Positions 15,843 to 22,763 of a stretch of 42,863 nucleotides of DNA are shown piece by piece; the stretch's first letter is position 1, and each line of letters opens with the position of its first letter. Under the pieces are notes generated by a model. That model saw only the letters and a program-made list of their open reading frames with translations. It was not told the DNA's origin and did not search any database. The translations under genes were made by a program, and so were the position numbers. The stretch is from Candidatus Peregrinibacteria bacterium (GTDB taxonomy: Bacteria > Patescibacteriota > Gracilibacteria > UM-FILTER-43-11). The stretch lies in assembly GCA_016934215.1 (NCBI GenBank), contig JAFGTE010000011.1, positions 1 through 42,863 of the forward strand. Direction: 5' to 3'.

Positions 15843-17465
15843 ATGTCTGTTTATTCTGTACGCAAATCATTGATCCCGCTGGCCAAAAAAGTCGTTATTG
15901 CTTTAACAAAGGAATCTGAGTTAAATGAAAAAAAACTGAAAGCCATTCGCAACCAGCTCACCAAAAAACAGGGCGGCGTTTTACCGAAAAATCTGGAACT
16001 GATTCAGGCCTACAAAGAACTGATTGAAGAAAACAAGATCAAACCGAACATGCAGGTGCTCAAAATGATTCAGAAAAGAAAGGTGCGCACGCTTTCGGGC
16101 ATTGCCAACATCACCGTACTCACCGCCGATTTAGGCTGCCCGGGACAGTGTATTTTCTGCCCTGCTGAAAAAGGCATGCCTAAAAGCTACCTGAGTAACG
16201 AACCCGCCATGATGCGCGCCGTCAGAAACGAGTTCAGCGCTTACAAACAGGTCAAAACCAGACTGAATGGCCTGGTCGCCCAGGGGCATGACATCACTAA
16301 AATCGATGTGCGCACTGCCGGCGGCACCTGGGGTGCTATTCCCCTGTGGTATCAGGAAAAATTTTTGAAGGGCATTTATCTGGCGCTGAACGAAGGATCG
16401 GGTGAATTTAAAGACCACGGGGATGAAAGCTTCAAAAATCTGAAACTGGAAGACCTGATTAAAGAAAACGAAACGGCCTCGTGCCGCTGTGTGGGCTTGT
16501 GGGTTGAAACGCGCCCCGACTGGGTCAACGGAGAAGAACTGAAACGACTCCGAAACTACGGTGTGACCGGTATTGAACTGGGTATTCAGACGACCGACGA
16601 TAAGGTGAATGCGTTCTGTAAACGGGGCCACGGGCTTACTGAATCCATTCAGGCCACCAAACTCTGCCGTGATATAGGCCTTAAGATCTGCCACCATCTG
16701 ATGCCCAACCTGCCCACCGCAACCCTGAAGTCTGATTTAAAATCCGGCCGTGATTTTTTCGAAAACGAAGGGCTCCGGCCTGATTATTTAAAGGTATATC
16801 CCTGCGTGGTGACACCTTATTCAGATCTGGAAAAAATGGTGTTAAAAAATCCCCGTGTGCACACCCCTTACACAGACAAAGAACTGATAAAGATCATTAA
16901 AGAAATCAAACAGGGCACACCCGAGTATTGCCGCATCATCCGGATCATCCGGGACATTCCGGCTGAAAGTATTGTGATGGGATCCAAAAAATCCAACCTC
17001 CGCCAGGAAATGCAGCGGGCCGGCGTGACCTGCCGATGTATCAGGTGTCGGGAAATCCAGAATCACGAAGTTAAAAATACAGAACTAAATATCCTGAGCT
17101 ACTCAGCCAATGACGGAACAGAACACTTTATCAGTATCGATGAACCCGGACTTGATAAAATCATCGGTCTTTGCAGACTGCGCTTCCCATCACATCCGGA
17201 AGAATCGACCTTCAATGAACTAAAAGGGGCCGCCCTGATCCGTGAACTTCATGTTTACGGCCAAAAACAAAGTTTGAGTCAAAATTCCATCCCCTCCAAG
17301 ACGCAGCACCTGGGCTTCGGAAAACAGTTGATGCAGAAAGCGGAAGAATTTTCCAGAAAAGCCGGTTTTAAAAAAATCGCCGTCATCGCCGCCATCGGTA
17401 CCCGCGAATATTACAAAAAACTCGGCTACAAATTAGAAGACAGCTATATGGTTAAAAGCCTATAA
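15843..17465 (+). CDS. Elp3-family radical SAM/GNAT tRNA uridine acetyltransferase
   Basis: A 540-residue enzyme that adds a carboxymethyl group to the wobble uridine U34 of certain tRNAs, using SAM and acetyl-CoA. The radical SAM cluster ligands are Cys99, Cys103 and Cys106 in LGCPGQCIFCPAEKG, followed by MPKSYLSNEPAMMRA as in characterised bacterial Elp3. TAGGTWGAIP, GVTGIELGIQT and the cysteine-bearing CRCIRCREI (zinc-type site) follow. The C-terminal GNAT domain has the acetyl-CoA loop HLGFGKQLM and ends in GTREYYKKLGYKLEDSYMVK. Elp3 is usual in eukaryotes and archaea and rare in bacteria outside some CPR and Chloroflexi. The other Elongator subunits are not needed by such stand-alone enzymes. 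Confidence 0.93.
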   Translation: MSVYSVRKSLIPLAKKVVIALTKESELNEKKLKAIRNQLTKKQGGVLPKNLELIQAYKELIEENKIKPNMQVLKMIQKRKVRTLSGIANITVLTADLGCPGQCIFCPAEKGMPKSYLSNEPAMMRAVRNEFSAYKQVKTRLNGLVAQGHDITKIDVRTAGGTWGAIPLWYQEKFLKGIYLALNEGSGEFKDHGDESFKNLKLEDLIKENETASCRCVGLWVETRPDWVNGEELKRLRNYGVTGIELGIQTTDDKVNAFCKRGHGLTESIQATKLCRDIGLKICHHLMPNLPTATLKSDLKSGRDFFENEGLRPDYLKVYPCVVTPYSDLEKMVLKNPRVHTPYTDKELIKIIKEIKQGTPEYCRIIRIIRDIPAESIVMGSKKSNLRQEMQRAGVTCRCIRCREIQNHEVKNTELNILSYSANDGTEHFISIDEPGLDKIIGLCRLRFPSHPEESTFNELKGAALIRELHVYGQKQSLSQNSIPSKTQHLGFGKQLMQKAEEFSRKAGFKKIAVIAAIGTREYYKKLGYKLEDSYMVKSL

Positions 17466-17502
17466 AAAGGGCTAAAACTGGGGTGATTTAATTTACAGAT
17501 TC

Positions 17503-18444
17503 TTATTCCTCTTTTGCTTCTGACGGTACCTCTTTAGGCTTTTCGTCTCTTTCAGTGAGCGCAGCAAAAGTAAGTACCCAAACACCTGTCGCAAAAATAT
17601 GAAACAGACCCATTAAATAGGATGAAACGATCAGAACGGCAAAACCAGCCAGACCGATAAAAATAATCCCCAGGGTCGAAAGAAAAATCGTTGCAAAGTA
17701 ACTGCTGAGTACCACCACCAGCATCGGAATAAGCAAAATGAGCAGGACATTTAAAATGACTCTTACGCCAATCAAAAGCATAAGAACAAAAACCAGAATG
17801 GTCTTCTTTAAATTAGATATCACCAGGATGGAACTTTCCATGATTGACTTAATCAGTGTATGGTCCCAAAGAATGATATAATATTCCGCATAGGTAAAAA
17901 GAAAACTGATAATAAGCCCTGCCATAGCGATAAAAAGCAGGATCGGCAAAGCTATAAAAAAGATGTTCTCACCCCACCAGCGAAGAATAAAGGATGATTC
18001 TGTAAACAGCGTTGTGATACTGAAAGCACCCGTCAGCAAAGCAAATTCAAACATGGGAAAAAAATGTCTGACACCTACTTCCACTGACCCTTCTATGGAT
18101 TCATATCTTCTGATCTGCATCAGGGCATGAATCAGCGTGCCTCTGAAAACCGGCGGAGTAAGAACATAACCGAGTAAAACAATAATTCCTATGGCAATCA
18201 ATGTGATCGAAACAGCAGGATGCAGTGAAGCCAGACTCCAAACAGTCTTTGCAGTACCTATTACGTCAGTATCGAGCCCTGACTCAAAAAGAACCGAATG
18301 CTTAAAGGCATTATACTGATAAGCCAAATAGACACTCGAAACGATTACTCCAAAAAAAGCGGGTGTAAAACCATACCAAATTAGTTTTTTAAGATGTACC
18401 TGAGTAATCTGCCACGCCTTTCTTACGATATCCCGTACATCCAT
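17503..18444 (-). CDS. Multi-pass membrane protein, unknown
   Basis: A 313-residue integral membrane protein with about six hydrophobic segments, two of them long paired stretches near the C-terminus. It ends in a charged tail (TERDEKPKEVPSEAKEE) that should be cytosolic. No named family is recognised; the layout (amphipathic N-terminus MDVRDIVRKAWQI, then six helices with PPVFRGTLIHAL after the second) resembles glycerophosphoryl-diester- and DUF975-like membrane proteins of CPR genomes. The frame is open to a TTG at 18597, but a TATGCTAAAAT promoter element sits inside that extension about 30 bases before the ATG at 18444, so the shorter form is chosen. It converges with elp3. Confidence 0.65.
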   Translation of the reverse strand: MDVRDIVRKAWQITQVHLKKLIWYGFTPAFFGVIVSSVYLAYQYNAFKHSVLFESGLDTDVIGTAKTVWSLASLHPAVSITLIAIGIIVLLGYVLTPPVFRGTLIHALMQIRRYESIEGSVEVGVRHFFPMFEFALLTGAFSITTLFTESSFILRWWGENIFFIALPILLFIAMAGLIISFLFTYAEYYIILWDHTLIKSIMESSILVISNLKKTILVFVLMLLIGVRVILNVLLILLIPMLVVVLSSYFATIFLSTLGIIFIGLAGFAVLIVSSYLMGLFHIFATGVWVLTFAALTERDEKPKEVPSEAKEE

Positions 18445-18587
18445 GTTTATTTTTGTTTTTACCAGGGAAATTTTAGCATATATATCCTCTGATTTAAAAC
18501 CCATAATTAACGAACGATGAGCTTTTTTTGGTTTAATTAAAGGGCGCCATGTTTTCCACGTAAAGCCATTAAAATGTTTGGTCTTCA

Positions 18588-18649
18588 GAGGTGTCAAAAG
18601 CGCCCTAACGACACGCGACCCATAAGGGGAGGTGTCAAAGCTCCCTAAC
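18588..18649. repeat. Direct repeat, two copies of about 21 bases, period 41
   Basis: GAGGTGTCAAAAGCGCCCTAAC at 18588-18609 and a near copy, one base shorter with one change, at 18629-18649. The gap between them contains no gene. Each copy holds TTGACA on the minus strand, so they might include -35 boxes; no convincing second -10 is seen. Confidence 0.55.
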
Positions 18650-18718
18650 TTTTCAGATCAGTATTCTTGTATACCGCGACTGAATGGCGGATATTTTTGG
18701 ATTTGATTTTTGTTTTTG

Positions 18719-18848
18719 GTCTCTGCGATCCCGCTAAGCGGGAGAGAGACTACTTTTCTCACTGGCTGTAGCCCGAAGGCCGCAGTGAGGAGGGGAAAAG
18801 TAGGGAGAGGCCGATAAGCAAAACTTATTACGGGATCACTTATCGGCC
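18719..18848. repeat. Three consecutive hairpins in a gene-free gap
   Basis: The gap 18445-18976 holds no credible gene. Hairpin A (18719-18750) has arms GTCTCT/AGAGAC with an inner CCCGC-TAA-GCGGG. Hairpin B (18750-18803) pairs a 15-base arm with a complementary arm interrupted by a short bulge. Hairpin C (18809-18848) has perfect 10-base arms GGCCGATAAG/CTTATCGGCC. The core GATCCCGCTAAGCGGGA (18727-18743) is identical to 11403-11419 in the thrS leader. It may be a structured RNA or a non-coding palindromic repeat element. Confidence 0.5.
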
Positions 18849-18976
18849 CCCAGCTACTTTGCATTATTTCAATGAACGTTATCATATTATTATAGCATTA
18901 ATTAAATGTAAGGTCAATGATATTATTTCCAAAAAAAGGAACTTTCCGTTAAAATGCTTGCGCTAAATTATTTTAA

Positions 18977-19555
18977 ATGAAAGGTAAACTTTTCATCATT
19001 GTCGGCCCCTCCGGATCAGGTAAAAGCTCGGTACTTCATAAGCTCATGGAACTGAAACCCAACTATGTTTATCCCCTTTCCGCCACCACACGCCCCATGC
19101 GCGAAGGTGAAAAAGACGGGGATATTTACCACTTCATGACCAAAGAGGAGTTCAAAAAAGGAATCAAAGAAGATATGTTTTTAGAATGGGCCATCGTTCA
19201 TCAGGATAATTACTATGGCCTGATTAAAGGGCCTATTATGAAGGGGTTAAAAGAAGGAAAAACGATCATAAGAGAAGTGGATATTCAGGGGTTTGACAGC
19301 ATCCGTAAAAAAATCGCCCCTGAAGATCTTGTGACAATCTTTGTTACGGTTCCGAATAAAGAAGAGCTTATAGAACGCATCATCAGTCGTGCCACCATTT
19401 CTCTGGATGAACTGGAAAAACGGAAAAAAAGCATGCATCGTGAATTTAATCGTGCTAAAGACTGCGATTATATGGTAGAAAATAAGGAAGGTAAACTGGA
19501 GGAAACAGTGAAAAAAGTGATGAAGATCATTGAAGATGAAACGAAAAAAGTTTAA
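18977..19555 (+). CDS. gmk: Guanylate kinase
   Basis: A 192-residue nucleotide kinase that converts GMP and ATP to GDP and ADP. The P-loop IVGPSGSGKSS is at residues 8-18, the GMP-binding block YPLSATTRPMREGEKDGDIYHF at about 32-53, and FLEWAIVHQDNYYG and the lid region (SRATISLDELEKRKKS) follow. The usual EIDVQG is REVDIQG here. Length is slightly below the bacterial norm of about 205. The start is the first ATG, after an A/T-rich stretch. Its stop codon lies within the left arm of the inverted repeat around the tRNA-Gln gene. Confidence 0.96.
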   Translation: MKGKLFIIVGPSGSGKSSVLHKLMELKPNYVYPLSATTRPMREGEKDGDIYHFMTKEEFKKGIKEDMFLEWAIVHQDNYYGLIKGPIMKGLKEGKTIIREVDIQGFDSIRKKIAPEDLVTIFVTVPNKEELIERIISRATISLDELEKRKKSMHREFNRAKDCDYMVENKEGKLEETVKKVMKIIEDETKKV

Positions 19556-19648
19556 CAGCAGTGCTCGGGAGTCGCCAAGTGGTAAGGCCCCGGGTTCTGG
19601 TCCCGGTATTCGTGGGTTCGAATCCTACCTCCCGAGCACTGCTGTTAA
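19552..19648. repeat. 20-bp perfect inverted repeat enclosing tRNA-Gln
   Basis: Bases 19552-19571 are exactly complementary to 19629-19648. The inner seven pairs are the acceptor stem of tRNA-Gln; the helix then continues for 13 more pairs into both flanks and includes the gmk stop codon. The transcript would fold with a 20-bp stem carrying the tRNA body at its tip. Confidence 0.9.
19565..19636 (+). tRNA. tRNA-Gln (anticodon CTG), no encoded CCA
   Basis: Acceptor TCGGGAG/CTCCCGA, D-arm GCC/GGC, anticodon stem CCGGG/CCCGG with loop TTCTGGT (anticodon CTG, codon CAG), T-arm GTGGG/CCTAC, discriminator G. Unlike the other four tRNAs of the window, the CCA end is not encoded (GCAC follows), so the tRNA needs CCA addition. 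It begins ten bases after the gmk stop codon. Confidence 0.92.
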
Positions 19649-19657
19649 CATGAAATA

Positions 19658-19729
19658 AAAAAAACCGCCAAGTAGTAAGACATCCCGCCCTGGCGGAACA
19701 TTTGTGGGCCAAAAATCCTACCTCCCAAG
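19658..19729 (+). pseudogene. Decayed tandem copy of tRNA-Gln
   Basis: This stretch aligns with the tRNA-Gln gene 93 bases upstream almost without gaps. CGCCAAGT.GTAAG.C, CTGG, GTGGG and AATCCTACCTCCC are kept, and even the 3' flank (AAGCATTACCGTTTA against GAGCACTGCTGTTAA) is related. The 5' acceptor arm has become a run of A and cannot pair, and the anticodon stem is broken. It is a tRNA relic, not a working gene. Confidence 0.75.
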
Positions 19730-19783
19730 CATTACCGTTTATCGTCTTTTGACATGTTTTTATCTTTTCGCAATTCAAAAAGT

Positions 19784-19795
19784 GAACATTTGTAC
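19784..19795. promoter_or_regulatory. LexA-type SOS box, imperfect
   Basis: GAAC-ATTT-GTAC, one mismatch from the GAAC-N4-GTTC box of Gram-positive-type LexA. Its centre is 31 bp, about three helical turns, from the perfect box downstream. Confidence 0.6.
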
Positions 19796-19814
19796 ACTTT
19801 TTTCTTGCATTGGT

Positions 19815-19826
19815 GAACAAATGTTC
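19815..19826. promoter_or_regulatory. LexA-type SOS box, perfect palindrome
   Basis: GAAC-AAAT-GTTC, flanked by T and A (TGAACAAATGTTCA), matches the DinR/LexA operator of Gram-positive type. It lies between a possible -35 (TTGCAT, 19805-19810) and -10 (TAAAAT, 19828-19833), just upstream of the operon that ends with lexA. Confidence 0.8.
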
Positions 19827-19831
19827 ATAAA

Positions 19832-20068
19832 ATGGAAGCGATCAATAATTCCAACTCAATGCTCACCAACTTTTTCCTCGCCATCCTCCTCATCGCCATG
19901 GCCATCGGTGTCATGGTCAGCCTCGATACAACAACATCAATGATGGTCAGACTCATAAAACATATATTAAAGATGACGCATCGCTCAAAGCTTCTTACCG
20001 AATACATCTTGCGTGCTTATATGCGTTACCGCAAAGCTATCAACAAACCCATTATTTCTAATACCTAA
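19832..20068 (+). CDS. Small single-helix basic membrane protein, probably SOS-controlled
   Basis: A 78-residue protein with one membrane segment (about residues 11-32, LTNFFLAILLIAMAIGVMVSL) and a strongly basic C-terminal half (IKHILKMTHRSKLL, RAYMRYRKAINKP) that should be cytosolic. No family is recognised. Its start lies five bases after a perfect LexA box. If TAAAAT at 19828-19833 is the -10, the ATG at 19859 (69 residues) would be the true start. SOS operons often encode such small membrane proteins as division inhibitors (YneA beside lexA in Bacillus, SidA in Caulobacter), which suggests a checkpoint role by analogy only. Confidence 0.6.
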   Translation: MEAINNSNSMLTNFFLAILLIAMAIGVMVSLDTTTSMMVRLIKHILKMTHRSKLLTEYILRAYMRYRKAINKPIISNT

Positions 20069-20073
20069 TTAAT

Positions 20074-20151
20074 ATGATTGCCAGTTCACTTCTCGCAATT
20101 TTCATTATTGTCACAATCGCTATGTTTTTCTTTCTTGCTCAATTAACCTAA
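20074..20151 (+). CDS. 25-residue single-helix membrane microprotein
   Basis: ATG at 20074 opens a frame of 25 codons ending in TAA. The product, MIASSLLAIFIIVTIAMFFF then LAQLT, is a single hydrophobic helix with no charged residue. It starts five bases after the preceding stop and ends six bases before the lexA ATG. The three frames thus stand head to tail like an operon behind two LexA boxes. Tiny hydrophobic SOS peptides such as TisB or SidA act in the membrane; similarity is only in size and context. The frame could be chance, but its spacing and composition argue for translation. Confidence 0.5.
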   Translation: MIASSLLAIFIIVTIAMFFFLAQLT

Positions 20152-20157
20152 TCAATT

Positions 20158-20736
20158 ATGATTGATCAACTTAAAGAAAAAATTGAGCGCATACGCGCTT
20201 TTTACCGGCAGAACAAAATCATGCCGACCTATGATGAAATCTGTCTGCTCTTTGGATTTAAATCCAAAAACGCGGCCTTCAAATTTGTCAATAAACTGAT
20301 CGATGATCATTTTGTGGAAAAAATGGACAAAGGCCGCTTAAAACCCGGACTTCATTTGCTCGGTTTACCTATGTTCAACAGTGTACAAGCCGGCATGCCC
20401 ACTGCTGAAGAAGAAACTCTGATGGATCATGTGGATCTCAACGAGTTTTTAGTCAAAAAACCCAATAAAACCTGTCTCATCAATGTTCGCGGTGACAGCA
20501 TGCTCGATGCCGGTATTCAGGAAGGTGACAAAGTCGTGGTCGAATCCGAAGTTCCGGTCAATGTGGGGGATATTGTGGTGGCCATCGTTGACGGCGACTA
20601 TACCGTAAAGTTTTTTGACAAATCCAAAGACGGAAAAATCATTCTGCAGCCGGGCAACTCAAAATACCCCCCCATCATTCCGCAAAATGAGCTGAAGATC
20701 TTTGGAAAAGTGGTTGGTGTCGTCCGAAAAATATAG
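20158..20736 (+). CDS. lexA: LexA, SOS repressor with autocleavage domain
   Basis: A 192-residue repressor. The N-terminal winged helix (about residues 1-68: IRAFYRQNKIMPTYDEICLLFGFKSKNAAFKFVNKLID) binds DNA. The S24 protease domain has the cleavage site Ala78-Gly79 in SVQAGMP, nucleophile Ser114 in RGDSMLDAG and Lys151 in GDYTVKFF, so RecA-stimulated self-cleavage should work. The recognition helix is less usual (GFKSKNAAFKFV). Two GAAC-type boxes lie about 330-370 bases upstream, before two small genes in the same direction; autoregulation of all three is inferred. Confidence 0.9.
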   Translation: MIDQLKEKIERIRAFYRQNKIMPTYDEICLLFGFKSKNAAFKFVNKLIDDHFVEKMDKGRLKPGLHLLGLPMFNSVQAGMPTAEEETLMDHVDLNEFLVKKPNKTCLINVRGDSMLDAGIQEGDKVVVESEVPVNVGDIVVAIVDGDYTVKFFDKSKDGKIILQPGNSKYPPIIPQNELKIFGKVVGVVRKI

Positions 20737-20807
20737 CTTAGATCAAGGACTTTTTAACCAGATAGAAAAAGGAGCTTTTCGAAAAGTAGAAGCCCTACTT
20801 GAAGTAA

Positions 20808-20882
20808 TGGTGGCCCCGACAGGAATTGAACCTGTATCTAAGCCTTAGGAGTGCCTTGTTCTATCCGTTGAACTACGGGGCC
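20808..20882 (-). tRNA. tRNA-Arg (anticodon CCT)
   Basis: Acceptor GGCCCCG/CGGGGCC, D-arm GTTC/GAAC, anticodon loop CTCCTAA with anticodon CCT, T-arm ACAGG/CCTGT, discriminator A and encoded CCA. The innermost anticodon-stem pair is an A-G mismatch. It reads AGG and complements the AGA reader at the window start. Confidence 0.94.
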
Positions 20883-20903
20883 GGACCATGGCCCCATTGT
20901 ACC

Positions 20904-21542
20904 CTAACTCACGTTCAAAACAACCAATTTACTGTTATCTTCCGGCAGTTCCGAGCGCTTCACTATGTAACTTTTCAGTGATTCCTCGGCTTTAGCGCCC
21001 ATAGCAGAGAGAAAGGTATCAAGCTCCTCTAAATGAAGTTTACTGCCCGGCGTGTCATAACACATCGGAATAATCACGCGAGGTTCAATCTGTTCAATGA
21101 CTTCCTTAGCCTTTTTAGGCTCCAGGCACCCCTTCCCGCCAACAGGAATAAAGAGAATATCGACTTCACCCACCTGTTCCAACTGTTCAGGAGTCAGTTT
21201 GGTTCCCTGAGCACCCAAATGACACAAATGAATATTGCCCCAATGGATCACTGCAATATTGTTTTCCAATTGTTCTTTATCTTCTTTCTGATTATGGAAA
21301 GAATGAATCATTTTAAAATGAATGGCATTCGTTTCATACTCCCCGGGCCAACTGAATACTTTCGGACCTCCTTCAATGGCATCCACATTATTATAAGGGG
21401 GTGCATTGTGACTCACTGTAACTGCTTCAGCCAGTAATTTAGGCAATTTGAGCCCAATTTCTTCCTGAAAGGGGTCAGTGATTACTGTCGTGCCATTTTC
21501 AGAAATTGAAAAACAGGTGTGTCCGTAAAATTTAATTTCCAT
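20904..21542 (-). CDS. Metallo-beta-lactamase-fold protein with lost metal ligands
   Basis: A 212-residue protein of the UPF0173/Lactamase_B_3 type (MEIKFYGHTCFSI at the start, DPFQEEIGLKLP, FSWPGEYE, LTPEQLEQVGEVDILFIPVGG). Relatives are zinc hydrolases with H-x-H-x-D-H, CHLGD and IPMHY motifs. Here the first motif reads VSHNAPPYNN, keeping only the first His. CHLGD has become CHLGA, and IPMHY has become IPMCY. Most metal ligands are therefore missing and the protein is probably not a hydrolase; a binding or regulatory role is inferred. Fold and length are otherwise intact and the frame is undisturbed, so it is under selection rather than decaying. It lies downstream of the surface-protein operon. 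Confidence 0.8.
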   Translation of the reverse strand: MEIKFYGHTCFSISENGTTVITDPFQEEIGLKLPKLLAEAVTVSHNAPPYNNVDAIEGGPKVFSWPGEYETNAIHFKMIHSFHNQKEDKEQLENNIAVIHWGNIHLCHLGAQGTKLTPEQLEQVGEVDILFIPVGGKGCLEPKKAKEVIEQIEPRVIIPMCYDTPGSKLHLEELDTFLSAMGAKAEESLKSYIVKRSELPEDNSKLVVLNVS

Positions 21543-21608
21543 ATTGATGATGCATGGTTAAAAACCAAAAGACATTTTAGCACAGGCCGGGCTTTTGTGG
21601 AAAGGATA

Positions 21609-22757
21609 TTAAGCTTTACGAAGTGCGCGGCTTGCCCCCCAAACCAGTACACCAAGGGAAGCTAAGGCAAAAGCAAAGAGAATTGTTTCAGCAGGACCGG
21701 TTCCAGGCTGTCCTTGGACTCCGGCAAGAACCGGATTGTAAGCCTGCTGACTATACTGAACGGGCTGATAAGTGACCATATTCGCCTGATAACTGACAGG
21801 CTGTGTCATCGCCGCTCTGTTTTGAGACAGAATATCGTAAGGATTAACCGTTACGGTATGAGTGTTATACCGATAGACACCTGACGAACCGGCGGTTCCC
21901 ACACCAGCGCCCATGGCGCCTGTTCCAACACCTGCCCCGATCTGAGCGGTCGTTTCAGCCCCCTGAGGTAAAAAAGCGGCATCAGACGTACCAATCACTG
22001 AGCTATGAAGTCCTGTTGCCTGATCCTGAAGCATTTGCATCAGATCCTGAATAAGCTGCTCATTCTGTACTTCTTTTTCCTTCATATCGTTGAGCTGTTT
22101 GCTGAGTGATTGTAAAAGATCAGTATCTGTCACAGCGCCCTCAGCAACCACTTCTGTAACTCCTTCGATAGGTTCCACCACACCCGTTTCAGCATCGATC
22201 AAAACAGGCTCGGCATCACCTGCTTCTTCTGAAACTTCAACATCACTGCCAACAACTGTTCCAACGCCATTGGAAATACTTTCTTCGCCCGCTCCATGCA
22301 TAGCGCCTTCTTCTGATGTTTCAATAGCTTCCACTGTCTCATCCTCCACTCCTGTTTCACTGCCATCCACCTCCGAAATCGGTTCAATCTGAATGCTGAC
22401 CGCCTCGGACTCAGCTTCCACTACCGTTTCATCTTCCGGTATCACTGTTTCACTTTCCTCACCTGCCTCCTCCTCTTCGTCACCAAAAAGAGCACTGCCT
22501 CCTGCCTGTTCCTGGTAATCGGGAATCACTTGAAAACTTCCATCAAAAAGATCGCCTTTTAAAAGGGAAACAAACTGTTGCGGAGCTAACAGCAGAGAGA
22601 TAAAAGTAAGCAATATCACAAAGCCGACACTCCAAAAAATCTTATTTTTGACTTTTTCAGCCGGTACCCTTTTAATCACCTTTACAGGAGCTTCCGAAGC
22701 AGGAATTGCTTCGTCGGGAATGGTGATCCAAACAGTGTCGTTTTTTGGGTCAGTCAT
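21609..22757 (-). CDS. Acidic membrane-anchored surface protein with PGTGP/TM/basic tail
   Basis: A 382-residue protein. A cytosolic N-terminus (about 1-35, ending in basic KRVPAEKVKNK) leads to a membrane helix (about 37-58). A very acidic Glu/Val/Thr-rich region (about 85-210) and a short coiled coil (about 210-245, SLSKQLNDMKEKEVQNEQLI) follow, then a Gly/Ala and Tyr/Gln-rich stretch (about 250-345). The C-terminus, PGTGPAETILFAFALASLGV followed by a basic RALRKA, has the layout of a sortase-type or archaeosortase-like sorting signal, though the motif is not LPxTG. It is the last gene of the surface operon, six bases after the preceding stop. A linking or stalk role is inferred. Confidence 0.65.
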   Translation of the reverse strand: MTDPKNDTVWITIPDEAIPASEAPVKVIKRVPAEKVKNKIFWSVGFVILLTFISLLLAPQQFVSLLKGDLFDGSFQVIPDYQEQAGGSALFGDEEEEAGEESETVIPEDETVVEAESEAVSIQIEPISEVDGSETGVEDETVEAIETSEEGAMHGAGEESISNGVGTVVGSDVEVSEEAGDAEPVLIDAETGVVEPIEGVTEVVAEGAVTDTDLLQSLSKQLNDMKEKEVQNEQLIQDLMQMLQDQATGLHSSVIGTSDAAFLPQGAETTAQIGAGVGTGAMGAGVGTAGSSGVYRYNTHTVTVNPYDILSQNRAAMTQPVSYQANMVTYQPVQYSQQAYNPVLAGVQGQPGTGPAETILFAFALASLGVLVWGASRALRKA

Positions 22758-22763
22758 TTTTTA

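Noticed and set aside
18658-18885. 75-codon minus frame over the hairpin region
   Set aside because: It is the translation of the palindromic element (PLSGI, PPFSRG come from the repeated CCCGCTTAGCGGG-type sequence), not a protein.
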